From the NCBI RefSeq assembly GCF_963576675.1, contig NC_088915.1, forward strand, positions 32,207,501 through 32,271,500: DNA of 64,000 bases. Direction: 5' to 3'. The position numbers and the translations under genes were made by a program. This DNA comes from Euphorbia lathyris. Lineage: Eukaryota; Streptophyta; Magnoliopsida; Malpighiales; Euphorbiaceae. This document shows positions 32,737 to 43,733 of this stretch, in pieces (positions within the stretch are counted from its first letter, which is position 1; each line of letters begins with the position of its first letter). A model generated the notes under the pieces. The model was not told where the DNA came from. It did not search any database and saw nothing but the letters and a program-made list of their open reading frames with translations.

Positions 32737-32804
32737 ATGATGAAGAAAATCAGACGGATTCCCACTGATTTCATTATATGATACGAATTTCCAGCTACTT
32801 CTGA
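32737..32804 (+). ncRNA. Candidate C/D box snoRNA
   Basis: A C box (ATGATGA, 32737-32743), D' box (CTGA, 32765-32768), C'-like box (ATGATAC, 32778-32784) and D box (CTGA, 32801-32804) appear in correct order and spacing. The guide just upstream of D (ccagctact) is complementary to AGUAGCUGG of the universally conserved large-subunit rRNA segment CUAGUAGCUGGUU. By the D+5 rule the target would be the second A of AGUAGC, a position I recall as 2'-O-methylated in yeast and human. No convincing terminal stem is seen and the D' guide has no target I recognise. Confidence 0.35.
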
Positions 32805-32872
32805 CTCTTTATCGTCTGAATCCTTTTAGATCTGTTTCTGACTCTTTATCGTCTGAATCCTTTTAGATCTAT
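32799..32872 (+). repeat. 37-bp tandem duplication
   Basis: The unit beginning ttctgactctttatcgtctg at 32799 is repeated at 32836 with essentially no differences over 34 bases. The first copy overlaps the D box of the candidate snoRNA. Confidence 0.85.
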
Positions 32873-32941
32873 TTCAAATTCCCCAAAACAGAGTTAGATT
32901 AATTTTCGTATGTTGATGTTCAGAGCATATTTGCACTCTTG

Positions 32942-32961
32942 GCATGGGATTAATCCCATGC
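32942..32961. repeat. Perfect 20-bp palindrome
   Basis: gcatgggattaatcccatgc reads the same on both strands without mismatch. It lies between the candidate snoRNA and the RTE insertion. No function can be assigned. Confidence 0.7.
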
Positions 32962-33025
32962 GATGATTATTTTCCACCAATATCTTTTTAGGTCTGTTTT
33001 TAATTAAGTATTAGGAATTGAAATC

Positions 33026-36000
33026 AACTCCGCCTGTGAGGGTCACTTGGTGGCCTTTACATCCGGTCCCAAGCCCGGACAAAGGAGGAGGGTTGCGGTA
33101 GGTTTGTGGCGGTCAGCGTAAAACTTAGCCACATCTTATGACATGAACCATAATATAAATACCGTTGGGGCGTTCCCTACTCAGCGACGCGCTGCACTTC
33201 CTAGACCCGGGTGTAGTGATAAATGTGCAAGGGTTGCTAGGTCGTCGCCCCGAAGCGGCGCGCCACCCCAGGACCCGGGGGTGGTGTCAAATATGCAAGG
33301 GTTGCGGGTAAATAAGCTAGTCCACGGTAATGGTAGGGGTAGGGGTAAGGGTAGTAGGTTACGCTTTGGGACATGGAACATAGGTTCTTTGACAGGAAGA
33401 TTAGCTGAAATTGTAGATGTTATGAAGAGGAGGAGAATAAATATATTATGCCTACAAGAAACCAAGTGGGTTGGAGCCAAGGCTAGAGAGATAGCTCCTT
33501 GGGGTTATAAGCTTTGGTACTCAGGAAAGGATAAGGGTAGAAATGGAGTAGGTATTCTTATTGATAGGGAGTATATTGATGAGGTAGTAGCGGTGTCTAG
33601 GAAGAGCGATAGAATTATGAGTGTTAAGCTAGTGATAGGGGATGAGGTTGTGAATGTCATTAGTGCATATGCGCCACAAATAGGATTAGATGTGTCTATA
33701 AGACAAGCTTTTTGGGATGACTTAGAGGAAGTGGTGCAACAGGTTCCTAGGGATGAAAAAATGGTACTAGGGGGTGATCTCAATGGACACGTGGGTTCTA
33801 GGCGAGATGGGTTTGAGAGTGTTCATGGAGGGTATGGTTTTGGAGATAAGAATGAAGCAGGAAATGATATTTTGGAATTCGCATCAGCCTATGACTTGAG
33901 TATCATGAACACATGGTTTATGAAGAGAACATCCCACTTAGTGACTTATCGGAGTGGCGGTAATGCGAGCCAAATTGACTTCTTCTTAGTAAGGAGTGCT
34001 TGGAGAAAGAGTTATATTGATTGTAAGGTGATCCCTGGTGAGAGTACGACAACCCAACATAGAGTAGTGGTGCTAGATTTTCGAAGTAGGAAATGTATAA
34101 GAAAACAAACAGCTCAAGTAGAGACTAAGATTAAGTGGTGGAAATTGCAAGGGGAGAATCAACAAAAATTTGTGGATGAGATGACCAAAAAAGATATTTG
34201 GACTTGCAATATGGATTCAGATATAGATTCGATATGGAATAAGATGGAGCATAGTATAAGGGAAGTAGCGAAGGAAGTTCTAGGGGAATCTAAAGGTAGC
34301 ATGCCACCGGGTAAGGACACATCTTGGTGGACAGAAGAAGTACGACAAGCAGTAAAGAGTAAGAGAGAATCCTATAAACTATTGGGGAAATGTAGGAGTG
34401 ACGAGAACTACGAAAAATACAAAGAGGCTAAAAGGGAAGTAAAGAAGGTCATACGAGATGCTAGAGCAAAGGTGAATCGGGATCTGTATACAAGATTGGA
34501 TACGAAAGAAGGGGAAAGAGACATATATAGAATTTCTCGGATGAGAGATAGGAAGACGCGAGATCTCGGAAAAGTTAAATATGTGAAGGATGTGGACCAG
34601 AAAGTCCTAGTTGGAGATAAGGATATCAAGGAACGATGGAGGTCCTATTTTGATGACTTATTTAATGGAGATCGCCAACAAGATGTTGGAGATATAAGTA
34701 TCCATCACGATATGATAAATCATGAATGCCTGCGGAGAATTCAAAAGGGTGAAGTCAAAATGGCATTAAGTAAGATGAAGTTGAAGAAAGCAGTAGGACC
34801 TGATGGCATCCCTATTGAGATTTGGAGATGTTTGGGAGAAAGAGGAATCGAATGGTTGACGACGTTCTTCAACAAAATTTGGAGAAACAATAAGATGCCA
34901 TCAGAATGGAGGAAAAGTACCTTAATCCCTTTGTATAAGAACAAAGGCGATGTCCAAGATTGTGCCAACTATCGGGGAATCAAATTAATGAGTCACACTA
35001 TGAAACTTTGGGAGCGAGTGATTGAACAAAGGCTAAGGAGGACGGTGAAGATCTCGGAAAACCAGTTTGGCTTTATGCCGGGAAGATCAACTATGGAAGC
35101 CATCCATCTAATGAGACAATTAATGGAGCACTATCGAAATAAGAAGAAAGACTTGCATATGGTTTTCATTGACTTGGAGAAAGCATATGATAAGGTACCA
35201 AGGGAAGTACTTTGGTGGGCCTTGATAAGGAAAGGCATTTCGCGGAAATATATTGACATCATAAAGGACATGTATGAGGGAGTATGCACGAGTGTACGTA
35301 CTAGTGTTGGGAAGACTGAAGAGTTTCCTATTACGATTGGAGTGCATCAAGGTTCCGCACTAAGCCCATTTCTTTTTGCCATCATTATGGATGAACTAAC
35401 AAGTTCACTTCAAGATGGTATACCATGGTGCATGCTGTTTGCAGATGATATTGTGTTGGTTGATGAGACGAAAGAAGGAGTGGAGATGAAGTTGGAACTA
35501 TGGAGGCAAACTCTAGAATCTAGAGGCTTTAAGTTGAGTCGAAGTAAGACAGAATATTTGGAGTGTAAGTTTAGCGGCCATAGGAGTAGGGAGGCAGGGA
35601 CAATCACCCTAGATGGGAGAGTTGTTCAGGCCTCGGATTGCTTCCGGTATTTAGGATCTCTTATCCAAACGGATGGAGAAGTAGATGGAGATGTTGCCCA
35701 TAGGATTAAAGCTGGTTGGTCGAAGTGGAAGAGTGCTACGGGTTTCCTTTGTGATCCCGGCATGCCTAATAGATTGAAGGGAAAATTCTACCGGACGGCA
35801 ATTAGACCAGCATTGTTATATGGTACGGAGTGTTGGGCAGTGAAACACTGCCACATCCATAAGATGTCGGTGGCGGAGATGCGTATGTTGAGATGGATGT
35901 GTGGTCACACGAGAAAGGACCGGATGCGTAATGAAATAATTAGGACAAAAGTAGGGGTCACATCTATTGAGAATAAAATGAGAGAAAACCGACTAAGGTG

Positions 36001-36297
36001 GTTTGGCCATGTGAGACGTAGAGCGCTTGATGCGCCGGTTAGGAGAACCGAAGAGTGGCAAAGGGATGTAGTGGTGAGGGGTAGGGGAAGACCTAAGCAA
36101 ACTTGGAGGAGGGTGATCGAGAGTGATATGAGTTTATTGGGAATTGAGGAAAATATGGTAGTGGATAGGACGGAGTGGAGGGAGCGAATTTGTGTCGCTG
36201 ACACGACTTGATTTTCACGGTTTTATATGATGGTTCATGTTAGCCGACCCTGAATCATTTCGGGACTAAGGCTTTGTTGTTGTTGTTGTTGTTGTTG
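33026..36297 (+). mobile_element. Full-length RTE-clade LINE with perfect 17-bp TSD
   Basis: tattaggaattgaaatc occurs at 33009-33025 and again at 36298-36314 without mismatch. The element has a short 5' UTR, one long ORF, a short 3' UTR and a (GTT)n tail of about eight units (36276-36297) instead of poly-A, which is characteristic of RTE LINEs. The 5' region has a 70-bp direct repeat (starts near 33201 and 33271) around the gacccggg motif. Confidence 0.9.
33143..36211 (+). CDS. RTE endonuclease-reverse transcriptase
   Basis: The frame is open for 1022 codons. After a variable N-terminus, an AP-endonuclease-like domain starts at about residue 75 ([41 protein letters not shown]). RT follows, with [70 protein letters not shown] and the catalytic [10 protein letters not shown] (near 35431). 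The C-terminus has the [13 protein letters not shown] region ([13 protein letters not shown]) typical of plant RTE and of the host-annotated craniofacial-development-protein-2-like proteins. The true start may be the ATG at 33143 or a later one near 33293, since the first 50 residues are encoded by the 5' direct repeats. No stop or frameshift is seen, so it may be active. Confidence 0.92.
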   Translation: MNHNINTVGAFPTQRRAALPRPGCSDKCARVARSSPRSGAPPQDPGVVSNMQGLRVNKLVHGNGRGRGKGSRLRFGTWNIGSLTGRLAEIVDVMKRRRINILCLQETKWVGAKAREIAPWGYKLWYSGKDKGRNGVGILIDREYIDEVVAVSRKSDRIMSVKLVIGDEVVNVISAYAPQIGLDVSIRQAFWDDLEEVVQQVPRDEKMVLGGDLNGHVGSRRDGFESVHGGYGFGDKNEAGNDILEFASAYDLSIMNTWFMKRTSHLVTYRSGGNASQIDFFLVRSAWRKSYIDCKVIPGESTTTQHRVVVLDFRSRKCIRKQTAQVETKIKWWKLQGENQQKFVDEMTKKDIWTCNMDSDIDSIWNKMEHSIREVAKEVLGESKGSMPPGKDTSWWTEEVRQAVKSKRESYKLLGKCRSDENYEKYKEAKREVKKVIRDARAKVNRDLYTRLDTKEGERDIYRISRMRDRKTRDLGKVKYVKDVDQKVLVGDKDIKERWRSYFDDLFNGDRQQDVGDISIHHDMINHECLRRIQKGEVKMALSKMKLKKAVGPDGIPIEIWRCLGERGIEWLTTFFNKIWRNNKMPSEWRKSTLIPLYKNKGDVQDCANYRGIKLMSHTMKLWERVIEQRLRRTVKISENQFGFMPGRSTMEAIHLMRQLMEHYRNKKKDLHMVFIDLEKAYDKVPREVLWWALIRKGISRKYIDIIKDMYEGVCTSVRTSVGKTEEFPITIGVHQGSALSPFLFAIIMDELTSSLQDGIPWCMLFADDIVLVDETKEGVEMKLELWRQTLESRGFKLSRSKTEYLECKFSGHRSREAGTITLDGRVVQASDCFRYLGSLIQTDGEVDGDVAHRIKAGWSKWKSATGFLCDPGMPNRLKGKFYRTAIRPALLYGTECWAVKHCHIHKMSVAEMRMLRWMCGHTRKDRMRNEIIRTKVGVTSIENKMRENRLRWFGHVRRRALDAPVRRTEEWQRDVVVRGRGRPKQTWRRVIESDMSLLGIEENMVVDRTEWRERICVADTT

Positions 36298-36314
36298 TAT
36301 TAGGAATTGAAATC

Positions 36315-38188
36315 GATGCTTTTTTTGTGTTTGGGGCAAGCAAACAAACAGAGTTGTTTTTTTTTTTTGTAAATCTCAAAGCAAACGTCATAAAGGGAAT
36401 GAGAATGAGAATGATGATCTTTGGAATAATTGGAGTTGTTTTTTGTTCCTGTGTGTGGTTATTTTACTTGCTCAATGCTTTTATCTAATTATTTTGTGAT
36501 AGGACTTTCTTGAGAGGTAGTACTTGTTTTATTATTCTCTTAATGAGCCTAATCCGGTTGAGTCTTAGGTGGTAGTCTTGTTTTGCATTATCATGCTACT
36601 CTTGATATGATATGCCATTTCTCTCTGTATGGTTTTTGATAAAATGTTTCCCCATGATTCTATTCTTTATACTAGGTATGGAAGCTTGAAGTGTCTTTAA
36701 AACTACAACTTGATGATGAACAATTTTCTCAACTTATAATAATTCATTGCATTGCTTCTCGAGATCTCTTTGAGTGGAACATGTAATGTAGTGAATGATT
36801 CTGATTCGAGAACAATGTATAAAAGTATGTTCATGATAAGCGATGCAATCACAAAATTGATTTTAAACTAAATCGTGTCTTAGACTGTTCATTTTGTTAA
36901 TAGAGCGAGGTATGAGATTTCCCTTTCCACATAACATCGTGCATATCCTTGATTCAAGAGTTTAACCTCAGCTTTAGTCAAATATCTCCTAACGAATTGA
37001 GGTGAGGACAGATAATAGATCTTGAAATTTTATAATTTGAATTATATATATTTAGGCATTTGCTAATATCAAATGTTTCCATTACTTAATGTCAACCAAC
37101 ATTTTTCATAGTTGGTTTGCTTTTTAACTAACCTAAAGCATGGACCAAGTCAAGATATACCCTTGCACCTATCTGGTTTTGATAAACAACTTGATGGTCA
37201 ACATATTTTTATTTACTTTTCTCAATTCATATTCATTTCTTGCATTGCTTCTAGAGTTTTAATCTCTGTGTTGAACTTGTTAAAATGTATAGCAGGTTCA
37301 ACATAGAGATTGCAGCTTTAGAAGTAATTTAATGGATGATTATGATTTGAGAAAAATATATAAAAGTTTGTTCATCATTAGAAATCATGAGTTGCAACCA
37401 CAATATTTATATTTTTTAGGTTTTAGAAACCTACTTGGAAGAAAATCGATGAAATCTGCTATTGGAATATGGGTAAGGGTTGCAATGGGATGCGAATCTA
37501 AATCAATGTGGGCGTGGAATCATGGAAATTTTTTAGGATTGGGGCGGGGAAATTTTTACCTCAAAAGTCAAAATGGGAATGGGAATAGTGAGTGAGTACT
37601 ATCCCAAATCTATTTCCAAATCAATTTTAGAATATATTGTGTCTTGGACCGTTCATTTTGTTAATGAAGTGGGGTATGAGATTTCCTCTCCTATATAACA
37701 TTGTGGATATATCCTTTAGGAATTTAATTTGAACCTGGTCAAATATTTCCTAACAGACTTTTATATATTTTTTAGGTCATAATCATTCATCGCATTGCTT
37801 CTAGAGTTACAATCTCTTTGTGTTGAAAAAACCAGGCAGCAGATAAAAATGCATAGCACATTAACACAAGGAGATTGCAGCTCTTGAACTAATGTAATGT
37901 ATATAAAAATATGTTCACGGTCAAAAATCATGAATTGCAATCATATTATTGATTTGAATTGTGCCTTAGATTGATCTTTTTGTTAATAGAGTGGGTTATG
38001 TGGATTTCCCTTTCCACATAACATCGTGGATATCCTTTAGAAGTTTAACCTAAGCCTTAATCAAATATCCCCCAACACGTAGCTAGATTTATTGGCCCTT
38101 GCGAAGATCTGTGTGATATTATGGTTGACGTCAATGGGGTTTGTATTTTGTAGGTTCTAAAAACCTACCTAGAATGCGGAATATGGAT
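36315..38188 (+). repeat. Three diverged tandem copies of a several-hundred-bp repeat
   Basis: The block running from gttcattttgttaatagag through tccctttccacataacatcg to tcaaatatctcctaac occurs at about 36885-37000, 37645-37755 and 37975-38075, with variable linking sequence. Secondary blocks (ggttttagaaacctacttgg and the matching 38150 region; tgatttgagaa...ttgttca) keep the same order. Copies are perhaps 80 percent alike by eye. No coding function was recognised. Confidence 0.6.
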
Positions 38189-39036
38189 AGGGGTGGCAAT
38201 GAAATGGGGATTCTAATTAATGAGATGATGAATCATAAAAAAAATTGATCATTGGGACGTGGAAAAAGTTTGCCTCGGAAGTCGAAATGCAGATGGGGAT
38301 AGGGAAGAGTACTGTCCCCGAATCATGGAATCTTTGTCTTGCTTCCGAATAGATCCCTGAATTTTTCTAATTTAAATTATATTATATGTATTTAGTTATT
38401 TGCTAATATCAAATATTTCCATTAATTAATGTAAATAAACATTTTTCATAGTTGTATTGATCAGTAACTAACCTAAAGCAGTGATTAAACAATACATTCC
38501 ACGTTTAATCATAAGTTCTCAATCAAACTAAACCAGATATCATTTTAAAGTCTTTTTAGATAATTAGTAATAAGATCATTCATGCACCTTAAGAGCATCT
38601 TCAATAGAGGGTGCTTAATATAGTGCTAAAACTTAACATATAATCTCAAAATATAATATTTTATTGTTTCTTTCATCCACATCACTTTTGACAACTTTTA
38701 CTTAAAACATGCTCCAATAGAGGTTGCTTGAAAAGTTGACATTATAATCTTACAGATTATTATTTTATTATAAATATTAAAAATAAAAGGCTCCAGATTT
38801 TATTATTTCTAGGAGAAGGACCACAGATTTTTTATTAAAAAATAATAAACAATGTTGTCAAGAGGTTGCCAAAAATTGGCAACTTTCTTTAGCACCCACA
38901 ATCACTCCAATAATGGGCACCTTTTAAAAGTTGTCAAACCTGATGTCACATCAGCTGTCACTCTTAAGAAAAAAAAAACTGCCAAACAATTAACATAAAG
39001 TTAAATTAAATCATAAAATGGACCCCTACTGTTTGC

Positions 39037-39088
<52 letters not shown>

Positions 39089-39323
39089 GTTATTTTACGT
39101 TTGAAACATCAAGTTACTAGTACCAACCACTACTAGTTTAATAATCATTTTTATTTTTTTACTGGGATTCCTCATCACTCGTGAGGATCCACATTGAGCG
39201 GACATAAGAGGTAAAAAATCTTCAAACCTTTAAATGGGGATGTTCGAAATCCATCCTCGCAAGTGTTTGGAAACGAAGTGGGGAATCCATCCTTACCCTC
39301 ACCCCTCTTTGTTGCCATCCCTA
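38189..39323. mobile_element. 1.13 kb hAT-like element with 8-bp TSD
   Basis: Left end aggggtggcaatgaaatggg and right end cctctttgttgccatcccta are imperfect inverted repeats. atatggat flanks the element at 38181-38188 and 39324-39331. The interior is AT-rich, lacks a transposase and includes a (TA)n tract, so it is non-autonomous. Confidence 0.65.
39039..39084. repeat. (TA)23 microsatellite
   Basis: An uninterrupted TA dinucleotide tract of 46 bases within the hAT-like element. Confidence 0.95.
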
Positions 39324-39331
39324 ATATGGAT

Positions 39332-40629
39332 TCTCATATGGAAATTTTTTTATTCAAGAAGAAAGACATTACTAAAGGCTTCAAAGCTAGGTAGTTTTGG
39401 GCGGAAGCAAACAAAGTTGCTAATGGTAGCTTTTATTCGGAGGGCTTTCCATTCAATGCCCATTGGAATTTTAACCTTCACAATGGTAAGACATGTAAGA
39501 AGGATCTTGGAGGACGAAGAGGTTTTGGAGGGGATTCTTTCTTTCACGGATGAGTACCACTAGGAGGACATGATGTCTTAAATCAAACACGGACTTCATA
39601 TTGTTCTTCAAGACGATGTCGGAGGTTCATTTTTGTTCGGCGAGGAGGGATACCTTTGGCTCCATAGGAATGATAAATATTTTAACTTTATCTTGTTTTC
39701 TTTTAGGTGTAGGCATTACCTCCAACATAGACCTTTGTGCTATTATGTTAGGGAGAAGATAGCAAGTGGAAGCTGCCAGACCTGAAGTGGTAGGTAGGGA
39801 TGTTAATGAGTTAGGATACGTTGCAAACTATTCAAGCTCAAATTGGGTCAAAGCTCGATCCAGGTGGTATCAGCTCGTGCTCGGATTGACTTTAGACATT
39901 ATCGAACCGAACTTGAGCTTTTTTAAGTTCTGCTCGAAAGCTCGTGAACAAGCTCGATCAATTTTTAATTACTATATATGTTTTTTTATTAATCTTTAAT
40001 TTAAAATAAAAAATTAATGACCATAGGAAACAATGAATAATTAGTCATGAACTCTAATTCTCAACTCACAAGTTCTATATAAAAAAAAACAATTAACCAA
40101 TGATTTAAGCATTTAGCTAGTCAGAAAATTGGGAATTCAATATTCAAAATCTGAACTCGTGTGGAGTATGTTATAGGGATTTTATTTTTTTATCTTCTAT
40201 GCTATTTATTCTATTTCCTTTGGCGGATTGATGCCTCATTCATTCTTGTCCATTTTGCTATTATTAATAACTTTTCCTCGTTGTCTGAATTGTCTAAATA
40301 TTCATTTAATAAAAATTCTTCAATTTTTTCAAACTCAATTGGACCCATTTAAATGTAGGAATGTGGTTGTTCTAGAAAATATAGAAATGATAATGGTGGT
40401 AGTGGTAAAAGAACACTCAATGATTTTTATATAACAATGTTGTAACCGCTAGTTTTTTGAATTAAAGTTCTTTGAATTAAAGCATTTTGAATACTTTGAG
40501 AAAATGTTAAGTTTTTAAGGAATATATTTTTTGGTAAAGTAAAAAAAAATCAATGTGCTTTTACGTTTTATCAAATATATATAATTTATTTTGTCCAAAT
40601 GAACTGCGGTTTTCGTTATGCTAAAAATG
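39332..40629. other. Intergenic DNA, no gene recognised
   Basis: A 109-codon open frame near 39234-39563 crosses the hAT element boundary and has no known domain. At about 39795-39970, agggatgttaatgagttagg and the repeated gctcgtg/agctcga words look like one terminus of another TIR element. The rest is AT-rich. Confidence 0.4.
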
Positions 40630-41508
40630 AGTATCTTTTAGTTTGACACTATAAAAATAACTGTTAATGATCTCAAAATAGAAAATTCCAAGCGTTAAAG
40701 TTGGTTAGTATCACATTTAGTATAGAACCAAATATTTTATTTTTCAAAATCATTATTTTCGGAGGTTTCTCTCTCTAAACATTCACTTTCTCTCTCCTCA
40801 CCAAACAACTCCTAAATGACCTCAAAATGAAAAGGTTGAAGAATTAAAGTTGTTTAAAATATTACCAAGTCTTTGAAATTTTTAATTTTAACACCGTTAA
40901 TGGTTATTTTAATTTTAATATTTATTGTTTTTAGTAGGGATGGCAACGGGTAGTGTACCCGCGGGTACCCGACACTATTCGACTCTAATGGGACTACCCG
41001 TACCCTGTATAAAATGATATGGAAAGGGTATGAGATCAAAATAATTACCCGTTAGGGTAATGGGACGAGTATGGAAATACCCCCCAGGGTACCCGGTACC
41101 CGTTACCCGTCATAATTCTTTTATATATTAAAAAAATTAATGTTTTTTAGATGTAATATTTGAGATTTTAAACCCCAACCTTTTGTTTTTCAACCATTGA
41201 GTGATACCACTAAGCTACTTATTCTTATTAATTAAGGTTCAATTTGTTCAATTTTTAGATAAATGATTTATTAAATTTATTTGTTAAATTTATAATACTT
41301 TTTATTCTATTTATTGATTTTTAACGGGTAAGGGTACCCGCGAATTAAATGGGAAGGGTATGGGATGCAAAAATATACCTGTTAAGATAATGGGACGGGT
41401 ACGGGTAATTAAAAAATAAACAGGTAAGGGTTTGAGATTGGCACTACCCGCGAGTACCCTACCCATTATCATCCCTATTTTTTAGCACCGCAAAAAACTT
41501 AATAGTCG
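40630..41508. repeat. Dispersed repeat, copy B
   Basis: It is homologous to 6690-7456 (ttttagtttgacactata, ctcaccaaacaactcctaaa, then gcaccgcaaaaaactt). It carries the hAT-like MITE at 40935-41477. It lacks the MITE that splits copy A, keeping the joined site at about 40738-40748. Confidence 0.65.
40935..41477. mobile_element. 543-bp hAT-like MITE, GGGTACCCG-rich ends
   Basis: Left end tagggatggcaacgggtag and right end ctacccattatcatccctaa-like sequence are inverted. Both subterminal regions are packed with gggtacccg and tacccgttaccc words. Flanks gtttttag (40927-40934) and ttttttag (41478-41485) are an 8-bp TSD with one mismatch. A truncated relative lies at about 8490-8680. Confidence 0.75.
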
Positions 41509-41669
41509 CAAAAAAAAAAAAAAAACCCTCAACTCGAACAAAAAGAAATTCCACATGTATATATTTGACAAAACGTGAAATCAAAAGTGTCTTTTTTTAT
41601 ACTTTATTTTTTACCTTCATTTATTAATTAAAAAAAAAGCAAATCTTTGTTTAACTTGTATTTATCTTA

Positions 41670-43264
41670 GAGAAAAGTATAAAAATAAACCTTGTAGTTA
41701 TACCTATTTTCGATCAACATCCATATGGTTTAAAAATTTACAAAATGGTACTTTAAGGTTTATTCCGTTAGCAAACACATACCAAATTAACTAACGGTAT
41801 TAAAATTCAAAAGGAAAATAGTTAATTTGGTTCTTATATTTATCTATTTTATAAATTAACCGTCTTTATTACCTAATTATCACAAATAAATCCCAAAATT
41901 AAAAATAAAAATCAAATACACTTCCTTCTTCATCTCTCACCTATTCTACCTCTATTTTCTCTCCCTAAAAATTAGATTGGTGATGTTTTTGTTTCAGAAT
42001 TTCAATCGCAGGTTGCCGTCTTCTTCGAAACTCCCGATTACACCGCTGATGTGGTGGCCACCGGTGCTCTCCACCTCCTCGAAGTTGTCCAGTCACATGC
42101 CGCCGCCTCAGGGAGAAAGCAGATCTGATACTATCAAGTTGGATCATCGGAGATGTACAGAGCTACTCTGCCTCCTCAATCTGAAACGACTCCGTTTCAC
42201 CCGAGATCTCCATACGTTGTATCAAAATGCGCAGGACATTGGTACACTGTGAACTACCGTGAAGCGTATGGGTTGTATGTGTGTAACAGAATTTTATTCA
42301 ACCATGAATCCCCCCGACGAGGGGAGAATTTTGTGACGAGGAAGATAACGAGAGCAGTAGGGAGGATTAAGATGGATTACAGAGTAAGCTGTATTTGTGG
42401 AATTTACAGGTGTCGAGAGATTGGGGATTTGCAGAGGATTATGTAGAAGCAATGTGGATGATGTTGCAACAGCAGAAGCCGAACGATTATATGGTGGCGT
42501 CGAAGGAATCGCATACGGTGGAGGAATTTTTGGGGGTGGCGTTTGGGTATGTGGGATTGAATTGGAAAGATTGTGTTGAGATTGATAATAAGTATTTTAG
42601 GCCGATGGAAGTGGATAATTTGAAAGGGGATTCAAGTAAGGCTAAGAAAGTTCTTGGATTGAAGCCTAAGGTTGGATTTGATCAGTTGGTGAAGATGATT
42701 ATTGATGAAGATATGGAATTAGCTAAGAGGGAGAAAGTTCTTGTTGATGCTGGTTATATCAACACCTAGAATTAAATTCTTCATTTTTATAATTAATTTT
42801 CCGTTCAGTTTATCATTTCAATCCAAGTAAAATTAAGATGTTCATGTATCAGTATGCATAGTGGGAGGCAAGGTTGAGCAACTATAATTTAGTTTGTTTG
42901 TATTATTCTCATGTAATTTTTTATTTTTATTTATTCCTTCAAATGTATTTTTTTAATTTTGATTTTTATTAGAGAGAGAGAAAAAAAAATAGAAATTAGA
43001 GAGATGGAGAATAATGTATATTTGATTTTTATTTTTAATTTTGGGGCTTGTTTGTGATAATTAGATAATAAGGGTTGTTAATTTATAAAATAAATAAATA
43101 TAATGACCAAATTAACTCTTTTTCTTTTGACTTTTAACACTGTTAATCAATTTGGTATGTGTTTGCTAACGGAATGAACCTCAAAGTACCATTTTATAAA
43201 TTTTTAAACCACAAGCATGCAATCGAAAACAGACGTAACCACAAGGTTTTTTTTTACTTTTCCC
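41670..43264 (+). mobile_element. Pack-MULE carrying a GMD gene fragment
   Basis: Inverted arms of about 280 bp (41670-41950 and 42960-43264) start gagaaaagtataaaaataaa and, from the right, gggaaaagtaaaaaaaaacc. They stay matched through gttagcaaacacataccaaa and ttataaattaac. A perfect 9-bp TSD, tttatctta, is at 41661-41669 and 43265-43273. The interior is not transposase but a host gene fragment, the definition of a Pack-MULE. Confidence 0.88.
41990..42769 (+). pseudogene. GMD: Captured GDP-mannose 4,6-dehydratase fragment
   Basis: The translation recovers the C-terminal 60 percent of plant GMD in order: [104 protein letters not shown] and PKVGFDQLVKM, ending close to the normal C-terminus. 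The enzyme makes GDP-4-keto-6-deoxymannose for GDP-L-fucose synthesis. The N-terminal NAD-binding part is missing. A TGA at 42126-42128 and a net one-base frameshift near 42375 break the frame, while the last 124 codons (42395-42769) remain open. The catalytic Tyr/Lys motif YxxxK region is present (PYVVSK). Plant GMD genes I know are intronless, so capture from DNA or cDNA cannot be told apart. Confidence 0.88.
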
Positions 43265-43283
43265 TTTATCTTATACGCATATA

Positions 43284-43563
43284 GGGCCCGTTTGGTTGCT
43301 ACTTTTCACGCTCCTGTTTGCCTTTTCATTTCAAAAGGGAGAGTTTTAGGTATTTGGTTAGTTATTTCCTGTTTGCCTTTTAAATTCTAAAAGCAGCATT
43401 AGGTGTTTGGTTAGTGACCTGCTGTTTGCCTTTCACACCTGAAAATCAGCCTTTTACAAAAGCAGAGAATCTCTGCTTTTTGGAAAAGCAGCTTTTTCAA
43501 AAAGCAAACAGCAAACAGTAACAGCAAACAGCAAAAACAAACAGTAGGTAAAACAAACGGGCT
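43284..43563. mobile_element. 280-bp MITE, GGGCCCGTTTGG family
   Basis: The left end gggcccgtttggttg and right end aaacaaacgggct are inverted. The interior has repeated gtttggttag and cagcaaacag units and an inverted cagagaatctctg core. It lies 10 bp beyond the right TSD of the Pack-MULE. A degenerate relative is at 12636-12850. Confidence 0.7.
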
Positions 43564-43667
43564 CATACTCATTAATTTTCAACAACTTTCCTATCATTTA
43601 GTTTAAAAGAAACAATAACTTATATCACTTTTAAAAAAAATATTTTTCAACGGAATACCTTTTTCAA

Positions 43668-43680
<13 letters not shown>

Positions 43681-43730
<50 letters not shown>
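43681..43730. repeat. (TA)25 microsatellite
   Basis: Fifty bases of uninterrupted TA repeat, with an AT-rich lead-in. Confidence 0.95.

Positions 43731-43733
<3 letters not shown>

Noticed and set aside
39234..39563. 109-codon ORF as a host gene
   Set aside because: It crosses the right end of the hAT-like element and shows no known motif.
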